Shown: positions 1 to 7,686 of the stretch, in pieces | Position numbering within the stretch: the first letter of the stretch is position 1 | How the letters are laid out: each line of letters begins with the position of its first letter | Assembly (NCBI GenBank): GCA_024280935.1 | Contig: JAJRPE010000067.1 | Coordinates: 1-33,397 of the forward strand | Length of the DNA: 33,397 bases | Source of the DNA: Candidatus Hydrogenedentota bacterium | GTDB taxonomy: Bacteria > Hydrogenedentota > Hydrogenedentia > Hydrogenedentales > JAEUWI01 | Reading direction: 5' to 3' | Position numbers and translations under genes: made by a program | The notes under the pieces: generated by a model | What the model was told of the DNA's origin: nothing | Databases searched by the model: none | Seen by the model: only the letters and a program-made list of their open reading frames with translations

Positions 1-46
1 AACTCCATCTGCGGTCCTTGCCGTGCGGTTATCCTCACGGGCAAGC
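1..46 (+). repeat. 46-bp exact copy of the sulfatase active-site segment
   Basis: Bases 1-46 are identical to bases 405-450 inside the downstream sulfatase gene. The copy encodes the same stretch around the CGPCR active-site signature and then diverges; the frame runs into a stop near base 90. Bases 37-48 and 53-64 also form an imperfect hairpin with a 4-base loop. The copy sits exactly at the sequence edge. It may therefore be an assembly artefact, or the end of a second sulfatase-like fragment. Confidence 0.85.
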
Positions 47-152
47 CCCACAGGGCTTGTCCGTGGCACCTGGAGCTTGTTTCTTGTGACTGAGGTCATC
101 CGTTCCATAAACGCTTTACTCGTAAAAGACCAGACCAAGGGAGAAAAAGATC

Positions 153-1730
153 ATGCAGGGAACTATCAACCGCCGCGACTTTCTACGCCACGCTGGCACG
201 AGAACTCTGGCTCTCGCTGGATTGGCCCACATGGATGCCCACGCCCAATCCTCAAAGCGCCCCAACATCGTCTGGATTTACAGCGACGATCATGCCCAGG
301 CCGCCGTGAGTGCCTATGGCAGCCGCTTGGCCGAGGTCGCGCCCACGCCGAATATCGACCGCATCGCGAACCAAGGCATGCGCTTCAACAACAGCTTCGT
401 CACCAACTCCATCTGCGGTCCTTGCCGTGCGGTTATCCTCACGGGCAAGCACAGCCACCTCAACGGATTCCGTAAAAACGGTGACAAGTTTAATCCGCAG
501 CAGCAGACCTTTCCCAAGCTCCTTCAGGGCAATGGCTATCAGACCGCTGTTTTTGGCAAGTGGCACTTGGGCACCAATCCAGTGGGCTTTAATGCGTGGG
601 AGGTCCTCCCGGGCCAGGGCCATTATTACAACCCCGATTTCATCACGGCGGAAGGCAAGAAGAAAAACCATGGTTATGTGAGCGATATTATCACTGACAA
701 AGCCCTGCACTGGCTTGATGAAGAACGCGACACCGACAAGCCCTTCATGCTCATGGTGCAGCACAAAGCCCCCCACCGCGAGTGGGAACCGGGTCCCGAT
801 CATCTCACCACTTTCGATGATGTGGAGATTCCCGAGCCGGACAACCTTTTCGACGACTATGAAAACCGAGGTTCGGCGGCGAAACTGCAAGACATGTCCA
901 TTGAGAAAACCATGACCATGGACTCCGATCTGAAGGTATGGCCCAAAAATATTAGCGATTCAAAAGCGCAACGGAAGTGGAATCGCACCCTGGGGCGGCT
1001 GAACGAAAAACAGTTGGCGGCTTGGAACGCCGCCTATGAGCCAAAGAACGATGCCTTCCGAAAATCCAACTTGAGTGGCAAAGACCTCGTCCGATGGAAG
1101 TACCAGCGTTATATGAAAGACTACCTCCGCTGCATCCGCTCGGTGGACGACAACGTGGGGCGGGTGCTCGACTATCTGCGCGAAAAGGGGTTGGACAAAA
1201 ACACCATCGTATTTTACTCCTCCGATCAGAGCTTTTATCTGGGCGAACACGGCTGGTTCGACAAGCGTTTCATGTACGAGGAGTCTCTGCGTACTCCGCT
1301 CCTCGCCATGGGGCCGGGCATCGTCCCCGAAGGAAGCACCTCCGATGCCATGGTGCAAAACCTCGATATGGCCGAGACCTTCCTGGAGCTGACCGGGGCC
1401 AGGGTGCCCGACGATATGCAGGGGGCGAGCCTGGTGCCGCTCCTGAAGGGCGAAAAGCCACCCACGTGGCGCGATGCCATCTACTACCACTACTACGAAG
1501 GCGAGGGAAAGGTTCACAACGTCTACGTCCACTACGGCGTGCGCACAGAGCGCTACAAGCTCATTTATTTCTACACCCTCGACGAATGGGAATTCTACGA
1601 CCTCAAGACCGACCCTGCGGAAATGCGCAATGAAATTGGCAATGCCAACTACACCGCCGAAATTAAGCGCCTGCGCACCGAGTTGCGGCGGCTGCGCAAA
1701 CACTACCAAGTACCCGGGGACACTGCCTGA
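153..1730 (+). CDS. Tat-exported sulfatase (formylglycine-dependent, S1 type)
   Basis: A 525-residue sulfatase that would hydrolyse sulfate esters, probably on a sulfated polysaccharide outside the cytoplasm. The N-terminus carries a twin-arginine motif (NRRDFLR, residues 6-12) and a short hydrophobic stretch. The metal-binding start of the fold is WIYSDDHAQ (41-49). The active-site signature is CGPCR at 88-92; Cys88 is the residue converted to formylglycine, and the usual Ser/Ala at the fourth position is Cys91. Further family blocks are FGKWHLG, HKAPH and the SSDQ...[10 protein letters not shown] segment. Length is normal for the family. A GGGAG site lies about 9 bases before the ATG. No FGE gene or other sulfatase is in the window apart from the 46-bp fragment upstream. 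The substrate cannot be told from sequence alone. Confidence 0.93.
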   Translation: MQGTINRRDFLRHAGTRTLALAGLAHMDAHAQSSKRPNIVWIYSDDHAQAAVSAYGSRLAEVAPTPNIDRIANQGMRFNNSFVTNSICGPCRAVILTGKHSHLNGFRKNGDKFNPQQQTFPKLLQGNGYQTAVFGKWHLGTNPVGFNAWEVLPGQGHYYNPDFITAEGKKKNHGYVSDIITDKALHWLDEERDTDKPFMLMVQHKAPHREWEPGPDHLTTFDDVEIPEPDNLFDDYENRGSAAKLQDMSIEKTMTMDSDLKVWPKNISDSKAQRKWNRTLGRLNEKQLAAWNAAYEPKNDAFRKSNLSGKDLVRWKYQRYMKDYLRCIRSVDDNVGRVLDYLREKGLDKNTIVFYSSDQSFYLGEHGWFDKRFMYEESLRTPLLAMGPGIVPEGSTSDAMVQNLDMAETFLELTGARVPDDMQGASLVPLLKGEKPPTWRDAIYYHYYEGEGKVHNVYVHYGVRTERYKLIYFYTLDEWEFYDLKTDPAEMRNEIGNANYTAEIKRLRTELRRLRKHYQVPGDTA

Positions 1731-1736
1731 CGATCT

Positions 1737-1766
1737 TCCACACTGAGTATGTCCACACTGAGTATT
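1737..1766 (+). repeat. 15-bp tandem duplication behind the sulfatase gene
   Basis: Two adjacent 15-base units, 1737-1751 and 1752-1766, match at 14 of 15 positions (TCCACACTGAGTAT plus G or T). They start seven bases after the sulfatase stop codon. This is a simple local duplication with no evident function. Confidence 0.7.
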
Positions 1767-1853
1767 GCATTCCATCCATCACTACGGTATCCTTGTTGTG
1801 GAGGTGCGGTGATACGTTTTTGACACGAATCACGACGCGTGAGGTAACGGAAG

Positions 1854-2750
1854 ATGGCAGAAGAGACCCCCTTTGTTGTGGTCGGATTGGGCGAAGTACT
1901 TTGGGATATGCTCCCCGAAGGCAAACAGTTGGGCGGCGCACCCGCCAATGTTGTCTTTCACGCGAACGCGCTGGGCGCCCAATGCGCCATGGTTAGTTGC
2001 GTTGGAAAGGATCCGCTGGGCCGCGAGCTGCGCGAATTGCTCCAGGTAAACGGCCTCGGCGTAGAATTCATCTCCGAGGATCCCGCCCACCCCACCGGGA
2101 CGGTGTCGGTATCGGTAAGTTCCGATGGACAGCCTTCCTACACCATCCACGAGAAAGTTGCCTGGGACTACATGCCCTTCCGCACGGAAGACAAGATGCT
2201 GGCAGCCAGGGCGAATGCAGTCTGTTTCGGCACCCTGGCCTCACGTAACCCACATAGCTGGGAGAGTATCCGACGATTTCTGGATGCCACCATGCCTGGC
2301 TGCCTTCGGGTGCTGGATGTGAATCTTCGGCAGCGGTATTATTCCAGAGAGATTATCCACGATCTTCTCAACCACGCGGAGGTACTCAAACTTAACGAGA
2401 ATGAACTGCCTATGATAACCGCCCTTCTCAACATCGATGGCTCCACCAAGGAGCGTATGGAAAAGCTCCTCAGTGAGTTTGCCCTTCACGCCGTCGCGCT
2501 CACCCGAGGCGCACGGGGAAGCGTCCTCTTGACCCAGGATTCCCTGGAGGTTCATCACGGCATTTGCATCGATACCATAGTGGATACCGTTGGAGCCGGG
2601 GATGCCTTTAGCGCCGTACTGATCATGGGGCTGCTACATGAGTGGTCTCTGGAGGAAATCAGCAACCGCGCCAACCAACTTGCGAGCATCGTCTGCTGTC
2701 AAGCGGGTGCCATGGCCTCCCACCCCGAGAACCTGCAATTTATTTCCTGA
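1854..2750 (+). CDS. PfkB-family carbohydrate kinase, fructokinase-like
   Basis: A 298-residue ribokinase/PfkB-fold kinase that phosphorylates a sugar with ATP in the cytoplasm. The N-terminal sugar-binding segment has GEVLWD (13-18) and the GGAPAN motif (27-32). DVNLR (155-159) is the conserved strand before the linker. The C-terminal PfkB signature DTVGAGDAF (244-252) includes the anion hole GAGD and the catalytic base Asp250. The pattern GEVLWD...GGAPAN is typical of fructokinases, so fructose is the likeliest substrate, but this is inference. A GAGG ribosome site lies 10-14 bases upstream of the ATG. It follows the sulfatase by 123 bp on the same strand and could use sugars released extracellularly. 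Confidence 0.9.
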   Translation: MAEETPFVVVGLGEVLWDMLPEGKQLGGAPANVVFHANALGAQCAMVSCVGKDPLGRELRELLQVNGLGVEFISEDPAHPTGTVSVSVSSDGQPSYTIHEKVAWDYMPFRTEDKMLAARANAVCFGTLASRNPHSWESIRRFLDATMPGCLRVLDVNLRQRYYSREIIHDLLNHAEVLKLNENELPMITALLNIDGSTKERMEKLLSEFALHAVALTRGARGSVLLTQDSLEVHHGICIDTIVDTVGAGDAFSAVLIMGLLHEWSLEEISNRANQLASIVCCQAGAMASHPENLQFIS

Positions 2751-3128
2751 GCCAATCGTGCCGTGACGATGTCGTCGGTCCGAATATGTGTGCCGGTTAT
2801 AGCGGTCTGCGAGTGCGAGCACGTGATCCAATAGGGCCGATCTGAATCGAAATACGAACGGTAAGGGTGCCACCCTCACGCGTAGCCGGTTTCCGGCCTA
2901 GCTTGCGGGTGCATTTCTCAACCCCCTTTAGCTCGTGACGCATGCCGTAACACTCTTACAGTCTTTTTTCGGTATGGTGTCTATTCTGTTGACGTTGCAC
3001 CCGCAAGCTCCCCCGCTTCGCTCCTCCGCGTGAGGGTGACACCCTTGTCGTGATCTTTGCTAATAGTGGTACACATCTATTCTCACTGCTCTTGATGCGA
3101 GTGTGTGTGATCTGCAACGAGGTTTTCA
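2751..3128. other. Convergent intergenic region holding a paired palindromic repeat
   Basis: This 378-bp gap lies between the ends of the kinase gene and the histidine-kinase gene. Half of it is the composite repeat at 2863-3046. Outside that I see no convincing ORF, RNA gene or classical terminator with a T-run. Confidence 0.7.
2863..3046 (+). repeat. Composite element of two inverted 50-bp repeats (copy 1)
   Basis: Arm A (2863-2912) and arm B (2997-3046, inverted) share both ends, AAGGGTGCCACCCTCAC and GCGGGTGC, but have two core types. The core of A contains GCCGGTTTCCGGC; the core of B contains GGAGCGAAGCGGGGGA. The arms are separated by 84 bp. A second copy at 31157-31344 has the same two arm types in the reverse order, so it is the same composite in opposite orientation. 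The start of each arm is itself a tight palindrome. This looks like a REP/BIME-type or small MITE-like element. No transposase is in the window. Confidence 0.88.
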
Positions 3129-4244
3129 CTACTCCCCTGATTCCACCGCGCCATCTCCAGCCCCCTCTGGCAACTCCATCACGAACATAACCCACCCTTC
3201 GGGGGCATCGGCGAGCCAGAGTTTTCCCTGGTGGGCACGGACAATCTCACGGGCGAGACTGAGTCCCAGCCCCACGCCATCAACCTTTCGGGAATGGGCG
3301 GGATCGGCCCGATAGAAGCGCCGAAAAACCTGCCGCCGGTCCTCTTCGGGAATGCCCTCGCTCGTATTGGCAATGGCAAATCGCAGGTTTTCTTCGTGCC
3401 TGAATAGCTGAAAGCGAATCTTGCCGCCGTCGATATTGTACTTGATGGCGTTGTTCACCAGATTTTGAATGGCCTGCTGCAAGAGTGCCTCATCAGCATC
3501 AACCCAGGCATCTTCTTCAAGCTCTTGAATCACGCGAAGTTCCGGTGCCAGGATTTCCACGTCCTCGATCACCTGCCCAAGAAGTTCATCGAGCCGCATC
3601 GGCGTGAGCGCAACACGAATTCGCCCCGCATCGGCCAAAGAAAGCAACAGCAAGCGACGAATAATGACCTTGAGCCGCTGCACTTCCTCCAGAAGGCGGC
3701 CCAGGTTTTGTTGTAATGGTGAACCATCGGGAGCCTCCTGCAAGGCTTGATCCAGTTGCCCCTGTAGAATAGTGAGCGGCGTCTTCAACTCATGGGCCGC
3801 GTCCGCACTGAAACGGGTCGCGTGGTTAAAACTGACCTCCAGCCGCTCCAACATGTCATTGAATACATCAATAAGTCGGCCAAACTCGTCGCCCGCGCCA
3901 CGCTGGGGTATGCGCCGCTCCAAATCCTGGGCTGTAATGCCTTCCGCCGCGTCAATAAGCAGGTCCACAGGTCTCACCGCATACCAGGCCAACAGCCAGC
4001 TTCCGCCCAATACGCAGACCAGACCAAGGGCGAAAAGGAACAAAAACTCCCTGCGAAACCAACGTACAGCATCAAGATGGCTTGCCAACCAGGCATGGCC
4101 AGCAACCAATTCAGTGTCAAGCCCAGAAAGGCTCGAAAACGCTTCCAAGAGCTGCCAGGACCACCAGGCGAATCCCAGCAATACCAACCCGGACACCGCG
4201 ACCGATACCAGCAAAACCCGGGTACGGAAGGAGCGGGGAGTCAT
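3129..4244 (-). CDS. Membrane sensor histidine kinase (HAMP/HisKA/HATPase)
   Basis: A 371-residue sensor kinase of a two-component system. Transmembrane helices lie at about residues 9-30 and 66-88, with only a short ~35-residue periplasmic loop between them. A HAMP domain follows (~89-140). The H-box FSADAAHELKTPL contains phospho-acceptor His151. The ATPase part has an N-box (NLVNNAIKYN), a G1-type segment (IPEEDRRQVFRRFYRAD) and the G2 motif GLGLS. All catalytic motifs look intact. The architecture resembles CusS/heavy-metal or envelope sensors, but the loop is too short for a large ligand domain. The ATG overlaps the regulator stop by 4 bases, so the two are co-transcribed and translationally coupled. 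Confidence 0.95.
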   Translation of the reverse strand: MTPRSFRTRVLLVSVAVSGLVLLGFAWWSWQLLEAFSSLSGLDTELVAGHAWLASHLDAVRWFRREFLFLFALGLVCVLGGSWLLAWYAVRPVDLLIDAAEGITAQDLERRIPQRGAGDEFGRLIDVFNDMLERLEVSFNHATRFSADAAHELKTPLTILQGQLDQALQEAPDGSPLQQNLGRLLEEVQRLKVIIRRLLLLSLADAGRIRVALTPMRLDELLGQVIEDVEILAPELRVIQELEEDAWVDADEALLQQAIQNLVNNAIKYNIDGGKIRFQLFRHEENLRFAIANTSEGIPEEDRRQVFRRFYRADPAHSRKVDGVGLGLSLAREIVRAHQGKLWLADAPEGWVMFVMELPEGAGDGAVESGE

Positions 4245-4921
4245 TCCGCTCCGTCCTTGCAGACACGGTAACCCACGCCGCGAATGGTCTCGATGACAGG
4301 GTTTTCCTTGTCCGGTGAGACTTTTTTTCGGAGACGCTGTATGTGAACGTCCACCAAATTGGTATTCGGATCAAAATCATAGCCCCACACGTGCTCCAGA
4401 ATCTGGGTTCGGGTGTAGACCCGTCCCGGACTGCGCATGAGATATTCCAGCAGGCTGAATTCCCGTGCCGTGAGTCTTACGGATTCTCCCCTGCGTTTAA
4501 CCTCGCGAGTCAACACGTTTACTGAAACATCACCCGCCTGAAGGAGGCTCATTTGCTCGTCCGACGACCGACGCAAGACCGCGTGGAGGCGAGCCGTCAA
4601 TTCCTCGACGTAAAAGGGCTTGGTGAGGTAATCATCCGCGCCCGTGTTGAGCCCTTCGATGCGCTCATCCAGTTCAGAGCGGGCCGTAAGCAAGATGACT
4701 GGGGTCGTGTGCCCTTTCTTACGAAACTGCTTGAGAATGCTGAGTCCGTCGCGACCCGGCAGCATGATGTCCAGCACAATGGCATCGTAGGGCTGGTCCA
4801 GGATGCGCTCCATGGCCTCGTCACCATGGTCGCACAATTCCACCAGGAAGCCCTGCTCCGTAAGGCCCTTTTTGACGAAATCAGCGATCTGCTTTTCGTC
4901 TTCCACCACGAGGATTTTCAT
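4241..4921 (-). CDS. OmpR/CusR-type response regulator
   Basis: A 226-residue DNA-binding regulator that pairs with the overlapping histidine kinase. The receiver domain has the acidic pocket Glu7/Asp8, phospho-acceptor Asp51 (VLDIMLPG) and Lys101 (LTKPF). The C-terminal winged helix ends in the usual DVHIQRLRKKV...IETIRGVGYRV segment. Length and motifs are complete. It is the first gene of the minus-strand pair and is divergent from the EF-hand protein gene, which is therefore a natural candidate target. The inducing signal is unknown. Confidence 0.96.
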   Translation of the reverse strand: MKILVVEDEKQIADFVKKGLTEQGFLVELCDHGDEAMERILDQPYDAIVLDIMLPGRDGLSILKQFRKKGHTTPVILLTARSELDERIEGLNTGADDYLTKPFYVEELTARLHAVLRRSSDEQMSLLQAGDVSVNVLTREVKRRGESVRLTAREFSLLEYLMRSPGRVYTRTQILEHVWGYDFDPNTNLVDVHIQRLRKKVSPDKENPVIETIRGVGYRVCKDGAE

Positions 4922-5064
4922 GGGCGCAGTATACCATGGGGTCTCGCCCCTGCCGCCAGATTACAAACTCGTCATAAAAGGGACGTAGTGCTTGTCATCT
5001 TCTTCCTCTATCCTGAGGCCATGACAGCCCATGGAAACTACAACCCAAGATGGAGGATGATGCA
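4922..5064. promoter_or_regulatory. Divergent promoter region between two-component system and EF-hand gene
   Basis: This 143-bp gap must hold the promoters for both directions. Two similar heptamers, TCGTCAT (4969-4975) and TTGTCAT (about 4991-4997), lie roughly 22 bases apart on one face of the DNA. That would suit an OmpR-family direct-repeat site, but the match is short. No clear -35/-10 pair was found. Confidence 0.35.
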
Positions 5065-5790
5065 ATGCAAATCAAATCAATCATTCGGACAATCGAAACT
5101 CGGCCCGTCGCCTGTTTGACGGGCGCGACCCTGTGCGTCGGCGCACTCGCCTTCGGACTGGCGGCAGTCGCAGAAGACGAAGCCCCGAAAAGCATCAACA
5201 AGGCCACCCAGCAAAGCGAGAAAGCATGCCCACGTCAACATGCGGACAACCAGGAGGAGGACTGGCGCCCTCTGGGACCCCGTGGAGAAGGCAGGGCCTA
5301 TGGCCGTCCCGATGGCCCGCCGCCGCGCCGTGGCGAATTTGGCCCCCGTGGACCCAGGGGCTACGGGCGACCCGAGGGTCCGCCACCGCCCCGTGGTGCG
5401 TTTGGACCCCAGGGGCAAGAGCGTGATTTTGCACGGCCACCCCGGCCTGAATTCGGAGGGCCGGGTCGTGGACCAGAGCGCTTCGCGCGTCGTGGAGAAG
5501 GCGGCCACCGTCCCCCACCCCCCCGTGGTGAATTCGACAAGGCCTGGGGCGATGATTTCGAGCCGCGCCGACTTGGTGGTGATCGTGGACCCCGTGGCTT
5601 TCGTGGACCAGGTCGTCCCCCGGGTCCGCCCGCCTTTTCGGATATCGACTCCGATGGCAGCGGCAGCATCAGCCCCGAAGAATTTAAGGCCTTCCACGAA
5701 CGCCGGAGTCCGGCCCACCGCCCACGAGGCCCCCGTGGAGAAGGCCGCCCACGTCACGACGGGCCACCGCCGCCGCCGTCCGCTGAATAA
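5065..5790 (+). CDS. Exported Pro/Arg/Gly-rich EF-hand protein
   Basis: A secreted, low-complexity protein, 241 residues from the preferred start. An in-frame ATG lies at 5050, but GGAGG at 5052-5056 is placed 8 bases before the ATG at 5065, so the later start is chosen. A signal peptide is evident (hydrophobic TGATLCVGALAFGLAAVA, then acidic residues). The middle is built of repeats such as PPPPRGEFG and RGPRGYGRP, and the 12-base unit CGTGGAGAAGGC recurs three times. Near the C-terminus is one canonical EF-hand loop, DSDGSGSISPEE, flanked by Phe residues as expected. It should bind calcium in the periplasm or outside. Its place beside a divergent two-component system suggests it is part of an envelope metal or cation response. 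No family name is recognised. Confidence 0.82.
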   Translation: MQIKSIIRTIETRPVACLTGATLCVGALAFGLAAVAEDEAPKSINKATQQSEKACPRQHADNQEEDWRPLGPRGEGRAYGRPDGPPPRRGEFGPRGPRGYGRPEGPPPPRGAFGPQGQERDFARPPRPEFGGPGRGPERFARRGEGGHRPPPPRGEFDKAWGDDFEPRRLGGDRGPRGFRGPGRPPGPPAFSDIDSDGSGSISPEEFKAFHERRSPAHRPRGPRGEGRPRHDGPPPPPSAE

Positions 5791-5828
5791 ACGCCGATTC
5801 GGGTAACAACCCGTTTCCGCTCTATGCA

Positions 5829-5867
5829 GACTGGAGCAGCCAATAATACGGCTGCTCCGGTCTTTTT
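5829..5867 (+). terminator. Intrinsic terminator after the EF-hand gene
   Basis: A 13-bp stem (5829-5841 with 5850-5862, one G-T pair) closes an 8-base loop and is followed by five T residues at 5863-5867. It is a textbook rho-independent terminator and separates the EF-hand gene from the ATPase pair. Confidence 0.92.
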
Positions 5868-6017
5868 GCTGTTTCTACCCCTTCTGAGCGTTTACACGCC
5901 CACCCGCTATGGCTTAGACTCTGTCTATCACATATCATGACCTTTTGGGCGAGATTAAGGACCACTCACCCCGGACTTGGGTTTCGAACGCAGAAACGGG
6001 TGGAGGAGGACAAAAGC

Positions 6018-7127
6018 GTGCTTACTGAAATCTACATTGACAATTTCCGATGTCTGACGAATTTTCGGATCGAACCCGGCTATTTCCAGCTCTGGTTGGG
6101 AGACAACGGTTCAGGAAAGACATCGACGTTCGATGCCTTGCGCAACATCCAACGTTTCTTGCGGGGTGAACACATCGAAGATATCTTCAGTGCGGCAAGC
6201 CTGACCACATGGGACAAACGCAGTGAACAGACCTTCGGTTTTTCCCTGAATATCGATGACGATGCCTACGAATACCAACTTACGATTCAGCATTCGCTTC
6301 AAGAGAACAGGATGCGTATTCTCCGCGAAGAACTCAAGTGGAAAGGCTTCACTTTTTTTCTCTTCGATGGCAAGGAAGTTCATCTTTACCGAATTAACCG
6401 CGAATCGCAGCTGGTGGAAGAGGGCACTCATTTTTCTGCGGATTGGAGCCGGTCCGTAATTTCCACCATAGCGCCCCGTGAAGACAATTTTCCCCTGCTT
6501 CGATTCCGGGAGGAGGTCGGAAGCTGGCTTTTGATTCACCCCGTTCCACTCGTTGTAAAGCAGGTAGCTGATTCCGAAACACGGCACTTATCCCTGCACG
6601 CAGAAAACTTTGCCCAATGGTATCGCCACATCCTTCAGGAAAAACCAGGTATCGGGTACAAGGCAAAGGAATCTCTTGCGAAGGTCTTGCCGGGTTTTGA
6701 ACAGCTCAGCCTAAAAGAAACGGGCGAAGCCAGAAGACTGACGGCCACCTTTCGCATCAACGGGGAAGATCGGGCCTTCGATTTCATGGCGCTTTCTGAT
6801 GGGCAACGGCAATTAATCGTGCTTTACACCGTGCTGGAAGCGTGGCGGGATGGAAGCTTTTCAACGCTGTTCATTGATGAGCCGGACAATTTCACCTCCT
6901 TGCGCGAGATAGGTCCCTGGGTTGATCTCCTGAATGAAATCTGTGACGAGGATGACAAGCAGGCCATCGTTGTTTCGCACCACCCCAAAATTATCAACAA
7001 GATGGCAAGAGGCGCTGAACTGTGGTTTTCCAGAGAAAAGGGAGCACACGTAGTCGTCAAGCCCTATCCCACAACGCCCGGCCTCACACCAGCAGAAACC
7101 ATGGCCCGGGGATGGGACGATGAGTAA
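6018..7127 (+). CDS. ABC/RecF-like AAA ATPase of a two-gene defence-like pair
   Basis: A 369-residue ATPase related to the SMC/RecF/OLD ATPase group. The open frame extends to an ATG at 5937, but GGAGGAGG at 6002-6009 positions a GTG at 6018, giving the classic start LTEIYIDNFRCL. Motifs in order: Walker A GDNGSGKT (28-35); ABC-type signature LSDGQRQ (259-265); Walker B LFIDEP with Asp287/Glu288; and an H-switch SHH (320-322). There is no long coiled coil and no nuclease domain. The downstream gene overlaps by 8 bases and encodes a Toprim-like protein, so together they mimic the ATPase-plus-Toprim layout of OLD nucleases and of the PARIS AriA/AriB pair. A defence role is inference from this layout. 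Confidence 0.85.
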   Translation: MLTEIYIDNFRCLTNFRIEPGYFQLWLGDNGSGKTSTFDALRNIQRFLRGEHIEDIFSAASLTTWDKRSEQTFGFSLNIDDDAYEYQLTIQHSLQENRMRILREELKWKGFTFFLFDGKEVHLYRINRESQLVEEGTHFSADWSRSVISTIAPREDNFPLLRFREEVGSWLLIHPVPLVVKQVADSETRHLSLHAENFAQWYRHILQEKPGIGYKAKESLAKVLPGFEQLSLKETGEARRLTATFRINGEDRAFDFMALSDGQRQLIVLYTVLEAWRDGSFSTLFIDEPDNFTSLREIGPWVDLLNEICDEDDKQAIVVSHHPKIINKMARGAELWFSREKGAHVVVKPYPTTPGLTPAETMARGWDDE

Positions 7128-7683
7128 GGCTTCTAAGTTCATCGTGCTCTGCGAAGACGAAGCCCACAAGATATTCGCTACACGCTTCTTGGCAAGAACC
7201 TGGCGCATCGACTCGCGTAATATTACTGTGGTCCCTTACCCTGGAGGACAGGGTTCTGGGAAAAAGCATGTTTTCGATACGCTGGGAAGACACATGAAGG
7301 CCTATCGTTCCCGACAGGCTTCCACCGTATTGATTGTGATGGCCGATGCGGATGAAGAGGAAGTCGCAAGCATGCAGAAGGCGTTGGATGAAAAAGTCGA
7401 GGGCGGGCGAAAAAAAGACGAGCAGATTATCTATGTGATTCCCAAGTGGCACATCGAGACTTGGCTGGCCTGGCTCGATGGTGATGAGAACGTTGATGAG
7501 ACGGATAAACATCGCTACAAGAACAGATACTCTCTTGAGAAACGAAACGACAGAAAGACGGTTCACCATCTCGTGGATACGCTCGCTAAACACTGCCGAG
7601 ACAATGAAAAACTGGTATCGCCCCCGGACTCCCTCATCGCGGCTTGCAATGAATTTGGGCGAATACGCGATACCCTGTCATAA
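7120..7683 (+). CDS. Toprim-like (DUF4276/DUF4435-like) partner of the ATPase
   Basis: A 187-residue protein starting inside the ATPase gene (8-base overlap), so the two are probably made together. Visible motifs are FIVLCEDEAHKIFA (7-20), where Glu12/Glu14 would match the Toprim glutamate, and VLIVMADADEE (70-80), which resembles the DxD of Toprim nucleases. A conserved-looking block IPKWHIETWLAWL (107-119) follows. These features fit the Toprim-like proteins found beside AAA ATPases. In the known systems that fold cuts DNA or RNA after ATPase sensing. I cannot assign it to a named defence system. The stop codon is 6 bp from that of the convergent alpha-galactosidase gene. Confidence 0.68.
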   Translation: MSKASKFIVLCEDEAHKIFATRFLARTWRIDSRNITVVPYPGGQGSGKKHVFDTLGRHMKAYRSRQASTVLIVMADADEEEVASMQKALDEKVEGGRKKDEQIIYVIPKWHIETWLAWLDGDENVDETDKHRYKNRYSLEKRNDRKTVHHLVDTLAKHCRDNEKLVSPPDSLIAACNEFGRIRDTLS

Positions 7684-7686
7684 TCC

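Noticed and set aside
960-1775. Minus-strand frame of 271 codons opposite the sulfatase
   Set aside because: His/Val-rich shadow translation with no domain; the sulfatase frame is clearly the coding one.
2863-3046. CRISPR array
   Set aside because: The repeats are inverted pairs, not direct repeats with regular spacers, and there are no cas genes.
6018-7683. Integrative mobile island around the ATPase/Toprim pair
   Set aside because: No integrase, attachment-site repeat or tRNA gene is visible on either side.
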